60,865 nucleotides of DNA from an uncultured Bacteroidales bacterium (GCA_900316305.1 ONCM01000024.1:1-60865); one strand, 5' to 3'. Numbered from the stretch's first letter, positions 16,040 through 23,845 are shown. Numbers and translations are program-made. Notes: generated from the letters alone by a model not told the origin.

Positions 16040-17162
16040 AATCCAGTATTTCATTTAAATCATAAACAGTGTTGATCTTCCCCGAAAGCACACTGACAAA
16101 AGTAGGCTGTGTTGTAAAGGTTTTGATTACGGTAGGCCTGCTGTCGTCAATCTCAGAAGCCAAAAGAATAGGTTTCATAGAGAACAACGTGTGGTCGAAC
16201 TCAAAGGTCAGGTCGTCACGCATATATTTTCGGGCCAGATTGCTCATATATGGCCATGCGCTCTCTGGTCTGGCCGGGCAATCGTCGCAATTTCCCAGCT
16301 GTAGGGGCGAACAGAAGCCGTTGCTCCTTTCCATGCAATTGAAGTGCGGCAAAGACTCTTTGCAAGCCTTGTGGGGCGTGAACGTGACCGCCGTCAAAGA
16401 ATGGTAACCCGTCCTTCCAAACGGCATGATGGAAAAGAACGGCCCGTCCATGACCGTAAGTCCAGTATCCTTCAACTTGTCATTGACATTGCACAAAATA
16501 ATCTCACAAAGTTCATACTTGATCTTGAAATGCTCAAAACCAAGCATGTTTTGTATCTGGTTAACCGACGCGTAGGTGGCATTCAACACAAACGCCGACT
16601 TTGCCTTTGTCCCGTCGGCAAGTGCTATCACGTACTCATTGCCGTTGTTTTCAATGCTTTGGATTCTAGCGCCATACTGCACCTTCACATTGGGCAGCTC
16701 CGCAAGCTTCTCCAGAAAATATTTCTTCAGAATCTGGGCATCGTAGGTATATTCCTCCGTCAGGAACGCACCGTCACAATATCCGTCCTTAAAGTATTTC
16801 TTCGTACTGACCTCCTCGCAACGTATGCCTGCCGCTTCGCAGAACTTCCTGAACTGGTTGGCGTCACTCCAAGAGAACTCCGAGCTGGTGGCATACACTT
16901 GGTCGAACTTTGTCAGCAGAGTGAAGCCATAGTCATCGTTAAACCGCTTGAAATACCGGGCAGACTTGATGGCTGTGCTATAGGAACGAGGATAGTGATA
17001 ACCATTGTGGACCCGTGCCTGGTTGATGAAGGTGGCGCGTTTGAAAGCGGCATCATCATACTCCAGCACCAGAATCTTATCCCCAGCAGCCCCTCTATAC
17101 TGCGCTGAATACAGGCCGTACAGTCCTGCACCAATAATAATTTTGTCAAAGGTCTGTATCAT
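16026..17162 (-). CDS. FAD-dependent oxidoreductase (DAO-like)
   Basis: 378 residues. The dinucleotide-binding motif IIIGAGLYGLYSAQ (GxGxxG at 11-16) is followed by LVLEYDD, the acidic end of beta-2 that binds FAD ribose, and by RVHNGYHYPRS, typical of DAO-family amine or sugar oxidases. The C terminus ends in LSGKINTVYDLNEIL, resembling the second FAD contact of the family. A Cys cluster (GFCSPLQLGNCDDCPARPE, about 275-293) is notable and might bind metal or form disulfides. The gene overlaps gtrA-like by 4 bp (ATGA) and the GtrB-like gene by 14 bp. It may oxidise a sugar or amino sugar for the glycan. A UDP-galactopyranose-mutase-like role cannot be excluded, but the signature is weak. Confidence 0.85.
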   Translation of the reverse strand: MIQTFDKIIIGAGLYGLYSAQYRGAAGDKILVLEYDDAAFKRATFINQARVHNGYHYPRSYSTAIKSARYFKRFNDDYGFTLLTKFDQVYATSSEFSWSDANQFRKFCEAAGIRCEEVSTKKYFKDGYCDGAFLTEEYTYDAQILKKYFLEKLAELPNVKVQYGARIQSIENNGNEYVIALADGTKAKSAFVLNATYASVNQIQNMLGFEHFKIKYELCEIILCNVNDKLKDTGLTVMDGPFFSIMPFGRTGYHSLTAVTFTPHKACKESLPHFNCMERSNGFCSPLQLGNCDDCPARPESAWPYMSNLARKYMRDDLTFEFDHTLFSMKPILLASEIDDSRPTVIKTFTTQPTFVSVLSGKINTVYDLNEILDYGTE

Positions 17163-17569
17163 TTGAGCTTTTTTACGATGAACTTGATAATAATGAAATT
17201 GGTTATGACACTGATCAGCAATGTCGGTATATACGCTATCTTGTCACTGATTCCCAACAGATTTACAAAACAATACATCAGCCCCATCCTGACCACAAAC
17301 AGATTGAAGAGATGGGCGGCCACAATTCCTACGGCGTTCTTGGTATTGGGTTTGCTTTTGAATGTCCAGTAAATCGTCAGGAAATAGTTGGCAATCAGAC
17401 TCAACAGGTAACCCGCAACCAACGCAACCTGATAAGGTGCAAAAAGACGCACCGTATAAAAAATGGCGGAATCCAGTGCCGTACAAAGGACACCCACGAT
17501 GCAAAAGCGAATGAGTTCTTTTACTGCATCTCTGTTCAACCATTCTTTTATGCGACCCATCGGCAACAA
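17159..17569 (-). CDS. GtrA-like membrane protein (putative lipid-linked sugar flippase)
   Basis: About 136 residues (MGRIKEW at 17560 is an alternative start). Four hydrophobic helices span about 17-40, 43-65, 78-105 and 112-133. The family pattern is clear in ELIRFCIVGVLCTALDSAIFYTV at the N terminus, NYFLTIYWTFK in the middle and FIIIKFIVKKL at the end. GtrA proteins are thought to flip undecaprenyl-phosphate-linked sugar across the inner membrane after GtrB has loaded it. Its neighbours fit: a GtrB-like enzyme two genes downstream and a GT-C enzyme immediately upstream (12 bp gap). Its stop overlaps the FAD-protein start by 4 bp. Confidence 0.92.
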   Translation of the reverse strand: MLPMGRIKEWLNRDAVKELIRFCIVGVLCTALDSAIFYTVRLFAPYQVALVAGYLLSLIANYFLTIYWTFKSKPNTKNAVGIVAAHLFNLFVVRMGLMYCFVNLLGISDKIAYIPTLLISVITNFIIIKFIVKKLK

Positions 17570-17581
17570 TCCGGTTTCTTA

Positions 17582-19531
17582 TCAGTCTGCTTGATACATA
17601 ATGCCGTTTCGCCACAGGCCTGACATGATAGCCTTTCCGTCCACATCATACAACACGCCGTGACCGTTGGGCATATTGTTAGAAAACGTCCCTTTGAAAG
17701 TACGACCGTCCTGCATTTTCAGCGTACCTTCGCCTTCACGAACACCATCTTTCATTTCGCCCTTGTATCCCCATTCGTCATTGAACTCGAAAATGAAGGT
17801 CGGGTTAATTCTCCTCAAAGTATCCACTTGTCCGAACCGCTTCACTTCCTTGAACTTCTCAGGATACTTCATCACGCATGGATACAAGGTGAGGTACGCA
17901 TGACGGAACCAAGAATCAATAATCACATAATTGATATTGTTGCGACACAACATATTATAGATGGTGTCAGGATCTGCATAGTGAGGGAAACTGCTAGATG
18001 GATGGTAATGAGAGAACATATAGAAAAGTTCCGGCTTGCGGTTGACGACTCTTGCGTTCTCCGGCAGACTGTCACCACAGAACTTAGCTGCACTCAGGAA
18101 GTTCACCGAATTGATATCTCCGGTGGACAGCCACGATTTGATTCTGGCAGTTTTCCTGAAATCCGATTGGGCCTCTGTATATTTGGGTGCCATCAGTCCG
18201 AGCGTAAGAATCAGCAGCAAGATACCTTGTGCCAAGAAAGGAGGATGGGACAGCTTGAATGCTTTATACGCCCAAGCCACAATCGCAACCAAACCGGCCA
18301 AAGACAGGAATATGAAGAACGGCATCACAGGCACTATATATCGCGTTCCACCATACTGTTCGGGGAACAGAATCAGTACCCCAACCGTCAAGGCCACATA
18401 AAACAACATGAGCAAACGCCCTTGATTCAGATAGAGACATCCGCAGATCATCACAGCTATGAGCAACAGTCCCAACGCTAATTCTTTACCGGTGACATCC
18501 TGATCACCATAGACAGGTGCCTTCATACATGTAGCCTCAGGAATCCATCGGGCAATAAAATGGGAAGTATTGCTTTTGATACGAATCTTCCAATCTGCCA
18601 CCCCTTCCATGGTTTCATTGTTCGTCTTCGACATGAAAAGCTTCTGGTAATCGTCGGCAACCAGATTCAAATGACGGTTACGGGCATCCCAAGAGAGCTT
18701 GGCCGTACCGACAGCCAACAGAGTCACCAGACAGAGCGTCGCAGCTTTGAGAAAAGTCAACTTGTGAGAAAGGGCAACGGCCTCTTCAGACTGCTTGTCA
18801 GCTTTGCGCCAACGCACCAGCTCGTAAATGGCGATAATGCCCAACCAACCTATCAACGCTAAAATCAGGGAGAGCCCCATCGTACGGACAAAATAGGTGT
18901 ATGCTATGATCAATCCATAAATGACGATAGTCACCGGAAGCATCCAACGCCGCTTCTCCCCTATCTTATTCCTCAATATCAGCAAGGCAAGAAGGATGGC
19001 CAACAAGGAGAGGAAAATATACAGGGACTCGCTCATCATAATGGTGGCGAACCGCAACAATTCCTTGTGAAGCGACATCAGCAACGACGAACAGAAAGCC
19101 AAAATGGAATTTCGCGTCGTGAGGAAGACCACAAAAAACATCAACATCACATTCATCCACATCAGGAAGCCGTTAGCTTTCTTGACCGTCTGCACATTAT
19201 CCGGAAACACCTTGATAACCTTGGAAACAAACCACGGATAACCAGGCGGGAAATGGGAATGCGGCGTCTTATTAAAACCCATAATGTTGGTATAGCCCTC
19301 ACCCTGACTCAGAGCCTGTCCCAACGAATAATAGTAGATATTATCCCCGTTTAGGTCAATTTTTCTATCATAGAGGGAGGCATAATTGTGGTTATATACG
19401 AATGAGACAATGACCAACATTACGCCAATCACCCATTTGTTACGGAAAAATTGGTCCAGTTTCTGCCAAATATCAACTTTAGAGGCGGCCGGATTGTTCT
19501 GCACCTTGTTCACCTTGCTTTTTGACTTCAT
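17582..19531 (-). CDS. Multi-pass GT-C-type membrane glycosyltransferase with C-terminal MORN repeats
   Basis: 649 residues. After a basic cytoplasmic start (about 1-30), roughly ten hydrophobic helices extend to about residue 440. The first periplasmic loop contains an acidic motif DLNGDNIYYYSLGQALS (about 58-74) and SHFPPGYPWF (about 92-101), as in GT39/ArnT-like enzymes that use lipid-linked sugars. A soluble domain follows (about 450-575). The last 70 residues form MORN repeats: YKGEMKDGVREGEGTLKM, FKGTFSNNMPNGHGVLYD and a partial third (SGLWRNGIMYQ). MORN units on a GT-C enzyme are uncommon. It is the first gene of the operon, with a -7 element about 100 bp upstream. It would transfer the flipped sugar to a surface polysaccharide, lipid or protein; the acceptor is unknown. 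Confidence 0.86.
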   Translation of the reverse strand: MKSKSKVNKVQNNPAASKVDIWQKLDQFFRNKWVIGVMLVIVSFVYNHNYASLYDRKIDLNGDNIYYYSLGQALSQGEGYTNIMGFNKTPHSHFPPGYPWFVSKVIKVFPDNVQTVKKANGFLMWMNVMLMFFVVFLTTRNSILAFCSSLLMSLHKELLRFATIMMSESLYIFLSLLAILLALLILRNKIGEKRRWMLPVTIVIYGLIIAYTYFVRTMGLSLILALIGWLGIIAIYELVRWRKADKQSEEAVALSHKLTFLKAATLCLVTLLAVGTAKLSWDARNRHLNLVADDYQKLFMSKTNNETMEGVADWKIRIKSNTSHFIARWIPEATCMKAPVYGDQDVTGKELALGLLLIAVMICGCLYLNQGRLLMLFYVALTVGVLILFPEQYGGTRYIVPVMPFFIFLSLAGLVAIVAWAYKAFKLSHPPFLAQGILLLILTLGLMAPKYTEAQSDFRKTARIKSWLSTGDINSVNFLSAAKFCGDSLPENARVVNRKPELFYMFSHYHPSSSFPHYADPDTIYNMLCRNNINYVIIDSWFRHAYLTLYPCVMKYPEKFKEVKRFGQVDTLRRINPTFIFEFNDEWGYKGEMKDGVREGEGTLKMQDGRTFKGTFSNNMPNGHGVLYDVDGKAIMSGLWRNGIMYQAD

Positions 19532-19630
19532 AATACTACTAAATTCCTAAAACTGTATGTAAAAAAACGTTATAAAATTATCCAATCAATAGACACTCCG
19601 CAACAGCTCTCGCTGCTGCAAAACAATCTG

Positions 19631-19638
19631 CAAAGATA
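19631..19638 (-). promoter_or_regulatory. -7 promoter element (TATCTTTG) for the glycan operon
   Basis: Matches TAnnTTTG on the minus strand, about 100 bp upstream of the first gene. The leader between it and 19531 shows no ORF. Confidence 0.6.
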
Positions 19639-19664
19639 CAATTATTTTGAATCGGAAAGCGCAT

Positions 19665-19701
19665 AAAAAAAGCACTCGCAAATCGCTTTGCAAGTGCCTT
19701 T
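19665..19701 (-). terminator. Terminator of the tRNA transcript
   Basis: On the minus strand GCACTTGCAAA-GCGA-TTTGCGAGTGC (one G-T pair) is followed by seven T, four bases beyond tRNA-Arg. Confidence 0.9.
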
Positions 19702-19705
19702 TACG

Positions 19706-19779
19706 TGATTCCGCTGCGACTCGAACGCAGAACCTGCTGCTTAGAAGGCAGCTGCTCTATCCAGTTGAGCTACGGAACC
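19706..19779 (-). tRNA. tRNA-Arg (anticodon TCT)
   Basis: Minus-strand cloverleaf of 74 bases. The acceptor stem is GGTTCCG/CGGAATC (one G-T pair), the anticodon stem GCTGC/GCAGC encloses loop CTTCTAA, and the T-arm is CTGCG-TTCGAGT-CGCAG. CCA is not encoded. It reads AGA codons. Confidence 0.96.
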
Positions 19780-19794
19780 GTAGGCTTAGCCCAG

Positions 19795-19869
19795 TCGGGA
19801 TAGCCTGATTCGAACAGGCGACCTCCTGCTCCCAAAGCAGGCGCGATAACCGGACTACGCTATATCCCG
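19795..19869 (-). tRNA. tRNA-Pro (anticodon TGG)
   Basis: Minus-strand cloverleaf of 75 bases. The acceptor stem CGGGATA/TATCCCG is perfect, the anticodon stem CCTGC/GCAGG encloses loop TTTGGGA, and the T-arm is GCCTG-TTCGAAT-CAGGC. It lies 15 bases upstream of tRNA-Arg and is probably co-transcribed with it. Confidence 0.96.
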
Positions 19870-19880
19870 TTTTCCGGCTG

Positions 19881-19888
19881 CAAAAGTA
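19881..19888 (-). promoter_or_regulatory. -7 promoter element (TACTTTTG) for the tRNA pair
   Basis: Matches TAnnTTTG on the minus strand, 12 bp upstream of tRNA-Pro. The AT-rich stretch 19890-20029 beyond it holds no gene that I can see. Confidence 0.6.
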
Positions 19889-20029
19889 CACTTTTTTTGC
19901 TATCCCACACTTATCTCAAATCAATTTTATAATATTGATAGTCAGACGATTAATTCAAACTTTTACTATTTAACACTTTCAACAAGTCAGTTTTTCGCAA
20001 ATATCCACCCAATTTTTCGCAATCCCCAA

Positions 20030-20064
20030 ACTGCTAACTACTAACTGCTAACTACTAACTATTG
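20030..20064. repeat. Heptamer array ACTGCTA/ACTACTA (5 units)
   Basis: ACTGCTA, ACTACTA, ACTGCTA, ACTACTA and ACTATTG in register, followed by GCCTATT and GCCTTTT, which run across the recF stop codon (20073). Period is exactly 7 bp. Confidence 0.8.
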
Positions 20065-20072
20065 TCTTTTGC

Positions 20073-21164
20073 CTATTGCCTTTTAATCTCGAAGATTTCG
20101 TGCGCAATCTCGTGTTCTCCTAATATCGCCTTCACCCGCGTTTCATCGGTGTCGGAGATGAAAACCTGCCCGAAATGCTCTTGACCCACCATATTCAACA
20201 GCTCCGTGATGCGCGAACGGTCCAGCTTGTCGAAGATGTCGTCCAACAGCAAAATCGGCTTGCGCTTGTTGTATGCGAAGGCGTAGTCGAACTGCGAGAG
20301 CCGCAACGCTAACGAAAACGACTTCTGCTGCCCCTGCGACCCGAAATGCTTCACCGGATGACCGTCAATGGTGAAGTCGTAGTCGTCCTTGTGCACCCCA
20401 AAAGTGGTGTAACCGCACTTCGAATCCGCCGGGAAACTCTTCGCCAACCCCTCGTCATAGCGGATTTCCAGCAGCTCCGACTCGTAACGGATATCCACCT
20501 CTTCCCTACCCTGCGTCAGCTGCTGGTAATGCTTCAGAAACATTGGACGGATGTCCTCAATGAACTGCCGCCGACGCTGAAAGATCTGCATTCCGTCTTC
20601 CATCATCTGGAAATCAATCACTTGCAGCAACGAAAAGTCCGAATGTCGGGTCTCCATCTGCTGACGGAGCACCGCATTGCGCTGCTGCAACAACTTCTTG
20701 TAATGAATCAGATGCTGGAGGTAAATCTTGTCGAACTGCGAGATGATCTTGTCGAAGAACTTGCGCCGCACCTCGTTGCCGTCGTTGATGATGTCGCTGT
20801 CGTAGGGCGACACCATCACCACCGGGAACAAACCCACGTGGTCGCTGAGCCGGTCATACTCCTTCTTGTTGGCCTTCAACGACTTGGCGCCGTTCTTATA
20901 GACGCAACTCACCTGCGTGGTGTTCCCCGACTCCTCGTCCGCAAAATCACCATGCAGCGCGAAGAAGTCCGTCCCCAACCGCACCGAACTGACATCCTTC
21001 GCCGAAAAACAGCTCTTCCCGAACGACAGGTAATGGATGGCGTCTAGCAAGTTGGTCTTCCCGCTGCCGTTCGCCCCCACCACGCCGTTCACGTTGTCGT
21101 TAAACGAGAACGAGGCCTCGGTGTAGGATTTGAAATTGGTGAGATGTATGTCCTTGAGGTACAT
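20073..21164 (-). CDS. recF: DNA replication and repair protein RecF
   Basis: 363 residues, normal length. It is an SMC-like ATPase that loads RecA at gaps together with RecO and RecR. The N-terminal MYLKDIHLTNFKSY is followed by Walker A GANGSGKTN (residues about 31-39), the ABC signature FGSQGQQKSFSLALRLSQ (about 275-292) and Walker B PILLLDDIFDKLD (about 305-317). The start at 21164 agrees with family N termini. No dnaA, dnaN or gyrB is nearby, so there is no sign of the origin-linked gene order of other phyla. It lies behind the metallopeptidase on the same strand. Confidence 0.96.
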   Translation of the reverse strand: MYLKDIHLTNFKSYTEASFSFNDNVNGVVGANGSGKTNLLDAIHYLSFGKSCFSAKDVSSVRLGTDFFALHGDFADEESGNTTQVSCVYKNGAKSLKANKKEYDRLSDHVGLFPVVMVSPYDSDIINDGNEVRRKFFDKIISQFDKIYLQHLIHYKKLLQQRNAVLRQQMETRHSDFSLLQVIDFQMMEDGMQIFQRRRQFIEDIRPMFLKHYQQLTQGREEVDIRYESELLEIRYDEGLAKSFPADSKCGYTTFGVHKDDYDFTIDGHPVKHFGSQGQQKSFSLALRLSQFDYAFAYNKRKPILLLDDIFDKLDRSRITELLNMVGQEHFGQVFISDTDETRVKAILGEHEIAHEIFEIKRQ

Positions 21165-21175
21165 TTTTTCAAAAC

Positions 21176-21209
21176 GTTGTAGAGACGCGCCCGGGCACGT
21201 CTCTACAAC
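21176..21209. repeat. Intergenic palindrome, family member 4
   Basis: GTTGTAGAGACG and CGTCTCTACAAC flank core CGCCCGGGCA. The 34 bp are a perfect inverted repeat apart from one mismatched pair. It is followed directly by a heptamer array. Confidence 0.85.
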
Positions 21210-21235
21210 TGCTAACTACTAACTACTAACTATTT
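21208..21235. repeat. Heptamer array ACTGCTA/ACTACTA (4 units)
   Basis: ACTGCTA, ACTACTA, ACTACTA and ACTATTT in register. The last unit overlaps the stop codon of the metallopeptidase gene (TAG at 21230-21232, minus strand). Same heptamers as at 20030. Confidence 0.8.
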
Positions 21236-22876
21236 CAGTCCTAAGACATCGAGTCCCTGATTGAACCGAATGTCTCTCGGGATCCCCGACTTGTTGATAC
21301 GGTCGAGGTCTTTCTGCAGGTCGGCCTTGATGGTGCCGTTGTCCTTGCTGTACTGCTGGGCGAACTCGAAGTTGCCTTCTGCCTGGGTCTTGAGGATCAG
21401 GGCAATCCAACCTTCCATGGCCTTACGAGCCTTGTCGTAGTTGATGTGGTAGGTACCGTTGCCGTTGCGGGTGAAGGCACCGTTCTCAAACAAGTAGTTG
21501 TAGCACATCATGTTGGCGATACCGTGAGCCTCGGAAGCACCGAAACGCACGCTACGCAGCAAACCGACGATGTAGGTGGTGATGGCGTCCTCAACGGAAA
21601 TATCGGTGATTTCGCCCTTGTCAATGAGGTTGAGCACGAGGTTCAAGCCCACGATGTCAGCTTTGGCCTCCTCCCAGCTGGAGTTCTCGGTCTGCATGGC
21701 CTCATCCACGCTGCCTTTGCCGTTGATGGTCTGCTTCACACCCAATCCGTGTGCCACCTCATGGAAGGTGACGTTCCAGAAGAAGGCGTCGAAGGTGATG
21801 TGGTTCTGCTCGGACGGTTCGATAATGATTTCGCCGATGGGCTTCATGATCTTGTCGAACTTGGCCTGCATGGCGTTGCGCAGCTGGAAGCGGCGGGAGC
21901 CCTTCTTAGCCTGCACATTGTCGTCATTAGGCAGGTTGATGGCGATGGTCTTGCCGGCCGCGTTGCAGTCGCCGCCGTAGAAAACTACATCGTAGAGGTT
22001 CATGTCGCAAGTGGTGCCAGGCACGTAAGCCTTATAGGCAGGATCGCACGGAAGCTCGCGTTGCAATTGCGGCAACATCTTCACGAATTTGTCGAGCTTG
22101 GTGCTGGCATCGACATCCTTCACCAACACGAAAGCCTCCCAGGAGGTCTTTACGGAATTCAGACCGTCGTCGTAATTCTCGATAGGACCGAATACGAAGT
22201 CGATATTGGAATCTTTCAGATCCATCCATGCCATGTCGCTGGGGAAATAGTTGTTGTTCTGCAGGGATTTCTTGCGCTCCACGAGGTATTTCTTCATCGT
22301 CGGGTTGTCAGCAATCTCAATGGCCTTGTCCAACAACGCGCACACGCGATCGAGTTTCTCCTTGTAAGCCTCATAGTAGCCGACGGTGATCAGCTTGCCG
22401 TTCGCGTCACGTCTGAGGACGGTGTAGTGGGAAGCCTTCAACGGGTCATCGTAAGCGTCATATTCCGCTTTCGTGATGTCCTGGGGATAGTAGTTGGCCA
22501 TCGGAGGACGCTCACCGTAGCCCGGCACGAAGGGTTTCTCGGCATCGAGGCGATCCCACGGACCGTAGTTGATCATCGCATAATCCTTCATCCAAGGATC
22601 GGAAATGGTATCCAAGATGGACTTGTCACCGAAAGTCTGCTCCCAGAAAAGGTCATCCATAATCTGGCCGATTTCGAAGAAAATGGGCAGCAGCTGTCGC
22701 TCACTGTCGGTCAGTTTGGAAAGATCAGCCTTGAGGTCGAAGTAGGCATACTCCTCCACTTTCTGCTGAAGTTCGCTCTTAGAATCCTCGGCGGGGGTCT
22801 CCGTCTTTTTGTTTTTGCATGAAGCAAACAGGGCGATGCAGGCAAGCATTACCATAAATGTGGAAATTTTTTTCAT
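21230..22876 (-). CDS. M49-like (dipeptidyl-peptidase III-related) zinc metallopeptidase, lipoprotein
   Basis: About 548 residues from MKKISTFMV at 22876; the longer ORF start lacks the signal. The lipobox LFASC (Cys near 19) predicts a lipid-anchored envelope protein. The zinc motif FHEVAHGLGVK (about 370-380) gives two His ligands and the catalytic Glu in HExxHG form. The third ligand is likely the Glu in NSSWEEAKADIVGLN (about 397-411). Classical M49 enzymes carry HExxxGH with one more residue; the HExxHG form is known from related plant Nudix-fused and bacterial proteins. It may remove dipeptides from peptides imported into the periplasm. It is expressed from a -7 element embedded in a hairpin (22905-22955). 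Peptidase activity is inferred only. Confidence 0.85.
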   Translation of the reverse strand: MKKISTFMVMLACIALFASCKNKKTETPAEDSKSELQQKVEEYAYFDLKADLSKLTDSERQLLPIFFEIGQIMDDLFWEQTFGDKSILDTISDPWMKDYAMINYGPWDRLDAEKPFVPGYGERPPMANYYPQDITKAEYDAYDDPLKASHYTVLRRDANGKLITVGYYEAYKEKLDRVCALLDKAIEIADNPTMKKYLVERKKSLQNNNYFPSDMAWMDLKDSNIDFVFGPIENYDDGLNSVKTSWEAFVLVKDVDASTKLDKFVKMLPQLQRELPCDPAYKAYVPGTTCDMNLYDVVFYGGDCNAAGKTIAINLPNDDNVQAKKGSRRFQLRNAMQAKFDKIMKPIGEIIIEPSEQNHITFDAFFWNVTFHEVAHGLGVKQTINGKGSVDEAMQTENSSWEEAKADIVGLNLVLNLIDKGEITDISVEDAITTYIVGLLRSVRFGASEAHGIANMMCYNYLFENGAFTRNGNGTYHINYDKARKAMEGWIALILKTQAEGNFEFAQQYSKDNGTIKADLQKDLDRINKSGIPRDIRFNQGLDVLGLK

Positions 22877-22904
22877 ATAAAAGGATTTAAAATTAAACTC
22901 AAAA

Positions 22905-22955
22905 AACACGAGGGCAAAGATACAATATTTTTTTATGTATCTTCACCCTCGTGTT
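22905..22955 (-). terminator. Hairpin overlapping a promoter upstream of the metallopeptidase
   Basis: AACACGAGGG (22905-22914) pairs with CCCTCGTGTT (22946-22955), and AAGATAC (22917-22923) pairs with GTATCTT (22937-22943). On the minus strand the stem is followed by six T, so it can end the transcript of the DUF5618-like gene. The -7 element TATCTTTG (22915-22922) lies in the same arm. Confidence 0.7.
22915..22922 (-). promoter_or_regulatory. -7 promoter element (TATCTTTG) for the metallopeptidase gene
   Basis: Matches TAnnTTTG on the minus strand, about 39 bp upstream of the start at 22876, and forms part of the hairpin at 22905-22955. Confidence 0.55.
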
Positions 22956-22992
22956 ATTCACAATTTATCAACCGATTGTAAGTACCGCTATT

Positions 22993-23013
22993 GTTGACCG
23001 TTGACCTTTGACG
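22993..23013. repeat. Heptamer array GTTGACC (3 units)
   Basis: GTTGACC, GTTGACC, TTTGACG. The first unit is the reverse complement of GGTCAAC, the unit of the array at 33003. It lies in the 214-bp gap between the metallopeptidase start and the DUF5618-like stop; no gene is seen there. Confidence 0.6.
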
Positions 23014-23090
23014 TGGTTTGCCCAAATCCATCATTCATCATTCCGCACTGCCATAATCGCTGTTGTGGACGCAGCGGACTGACGCAACGT

Positions 23091-23492
23091 TCACGCGCAA
23101 ACCACCTTTGGCATCAGCGACGCGCAGTGGTCAATAATGACGTTGGCATATTCAAAGCCTCTGTCACAGACTTTCTTGTCCTTTGTGCCGTCGTAACCCA
23201 TGGTAAGATGCATAAGGCCATAACCTATATTCATGGAATTCAGCAGCTTTTTATCGCGTTTGGCAACAGCAGCTTTGTACTTGTCTATTGACGGGCGGCC
23301 CTTACCCTTGCGTATACCCAATGCCGCATCCAGCGCGATCAGGCATCCTTTCCAAAGGATGTCTCCTGCCGTTTTGATGTACTTGCTATCGGTATAGCTC
23401 TTCAGCTCAGGGTCATAATCTGCCTTCTTGATGACCTCTCTGGCATTCGCCACATATCTTCGGGCTTCTTCTATCGGATTGTTTTTCTCCAT
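23091..23492 (-). CDS. Small DUF5618-like protein
   Basis: 133 residues with no signal peptide or membrane segment, so probably cytoplasmic. It is rich in charged helices, for example NPIEEARRYVANAREVIKKA at the start and ALDAALGIRKGKGRPSIDKYKAAV in the middle. It ends in a conserved-looking NIGYGLMHLTMGYDG segment and a Cys-containing tail. I believe it belongs to the Bacteroidota family DUF5618 (HEPN-like helical bundles), but this rests on memory of the pattern. Function unknown. It has its own -7 element 47 bp upstream and sits alone between a giant surface gene and the metallopeptidase. Confidence 0.75.
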   Translation of the reverse strand: MEKNNPIEEARRYVANAREVIKKADYDPELKSYTDSKYIKTAGDILWKGCLIALDAALGIRKGKGRPSIDKYKAAVAKRDKKLLNSMNIGYGLMHLTMGYDGTKDKKVCDRGFEYANVIIDHCASLMPKVVCA

Positions 23493-23538
23493 ATTATTTT
23501 TGTTTTAAGGGTTAGAGATATAATAAAATTCAACGGCG

Positions 23539-23546
23539 CAAAGATA
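23539..23546 (-). promoter_or_regulatory. -7 promoter element (TATCTTTG) for the DUF5618-like gene
   Basis: Matches TAnnTTTG. An ATTGG sequence about 18 bp further upstream may act as the -33 element. Confidence 0.6.
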
Positions 23547-23647
23547 CACTTTTTCCGATTCTCGCCAATAATAAAATTAGAATATTTTTTCAGCGCGTTA
23601 TTTAACAATTAACTGTTAAATTTAATAATCACGTGATCCGCCCCGTT

Positions 23648-23676
23648 GTAGAGCCGCCATATTATGACGGCTCTAC
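23648..23676. repeat. Intergenic palindrome, family member 5
   Basis: GTAGAGCCG and CGGCTCTAC flank a CAT-ATT-ATG core with one unpaired position per side. The stem is diverged from members 2-4 (CCG for ACG), but paired bases have changed together. Confidence 0.75.
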
Positions 23677-23731
23677 GATGTTTTCACATAAATTCCCACA
23701 AATCAACCACAAATTATCACAAATCATGGTT

Positions 23732-23773
23732 ATTCATAATTCATAATTCAGCATTCATCATTCTACATTCTAC
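23732..23773. repeat. Heptamer array ATTCATA/ATTCTAC (6 units)
   Basis: ATTCATA, ATTCATA, ATTCAGC, ATTCATC, ATTCTAC and ATTCTAC in register, just beyond the terminator of the giant FISUMP gene. It is related to the array at 34450. Confidence 0.8.
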
Positions 23774-23776
23774 ATT

Positions 23777-23814
23777 AAAAAAGGGGCCCGTCGCACAACG
23801 GAACGGAACCCCTT
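23777..23814 (-). terminator. Terminator of the giant FISUMP gene
   Basis: On the minus strand AAGGGG...CCCCTT with an inner CCGT/ACGG stem is followed by six T, about 30 bp beyond the stop at 23846. Confidence 0.85.
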
Positions 23815-23845
23815 TCGGTATGATTATAATGCAATAAGCGCAAGC

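Noticed and set aside
12590-19531. Capsule or O-antigen polymerisation locus (Wzx/Wzy)
   Set aside because: No Wzy-, Wzx- or chain-length regulator-like protein; the membrane proteins fit GtrA, GtrB and GT-C better.
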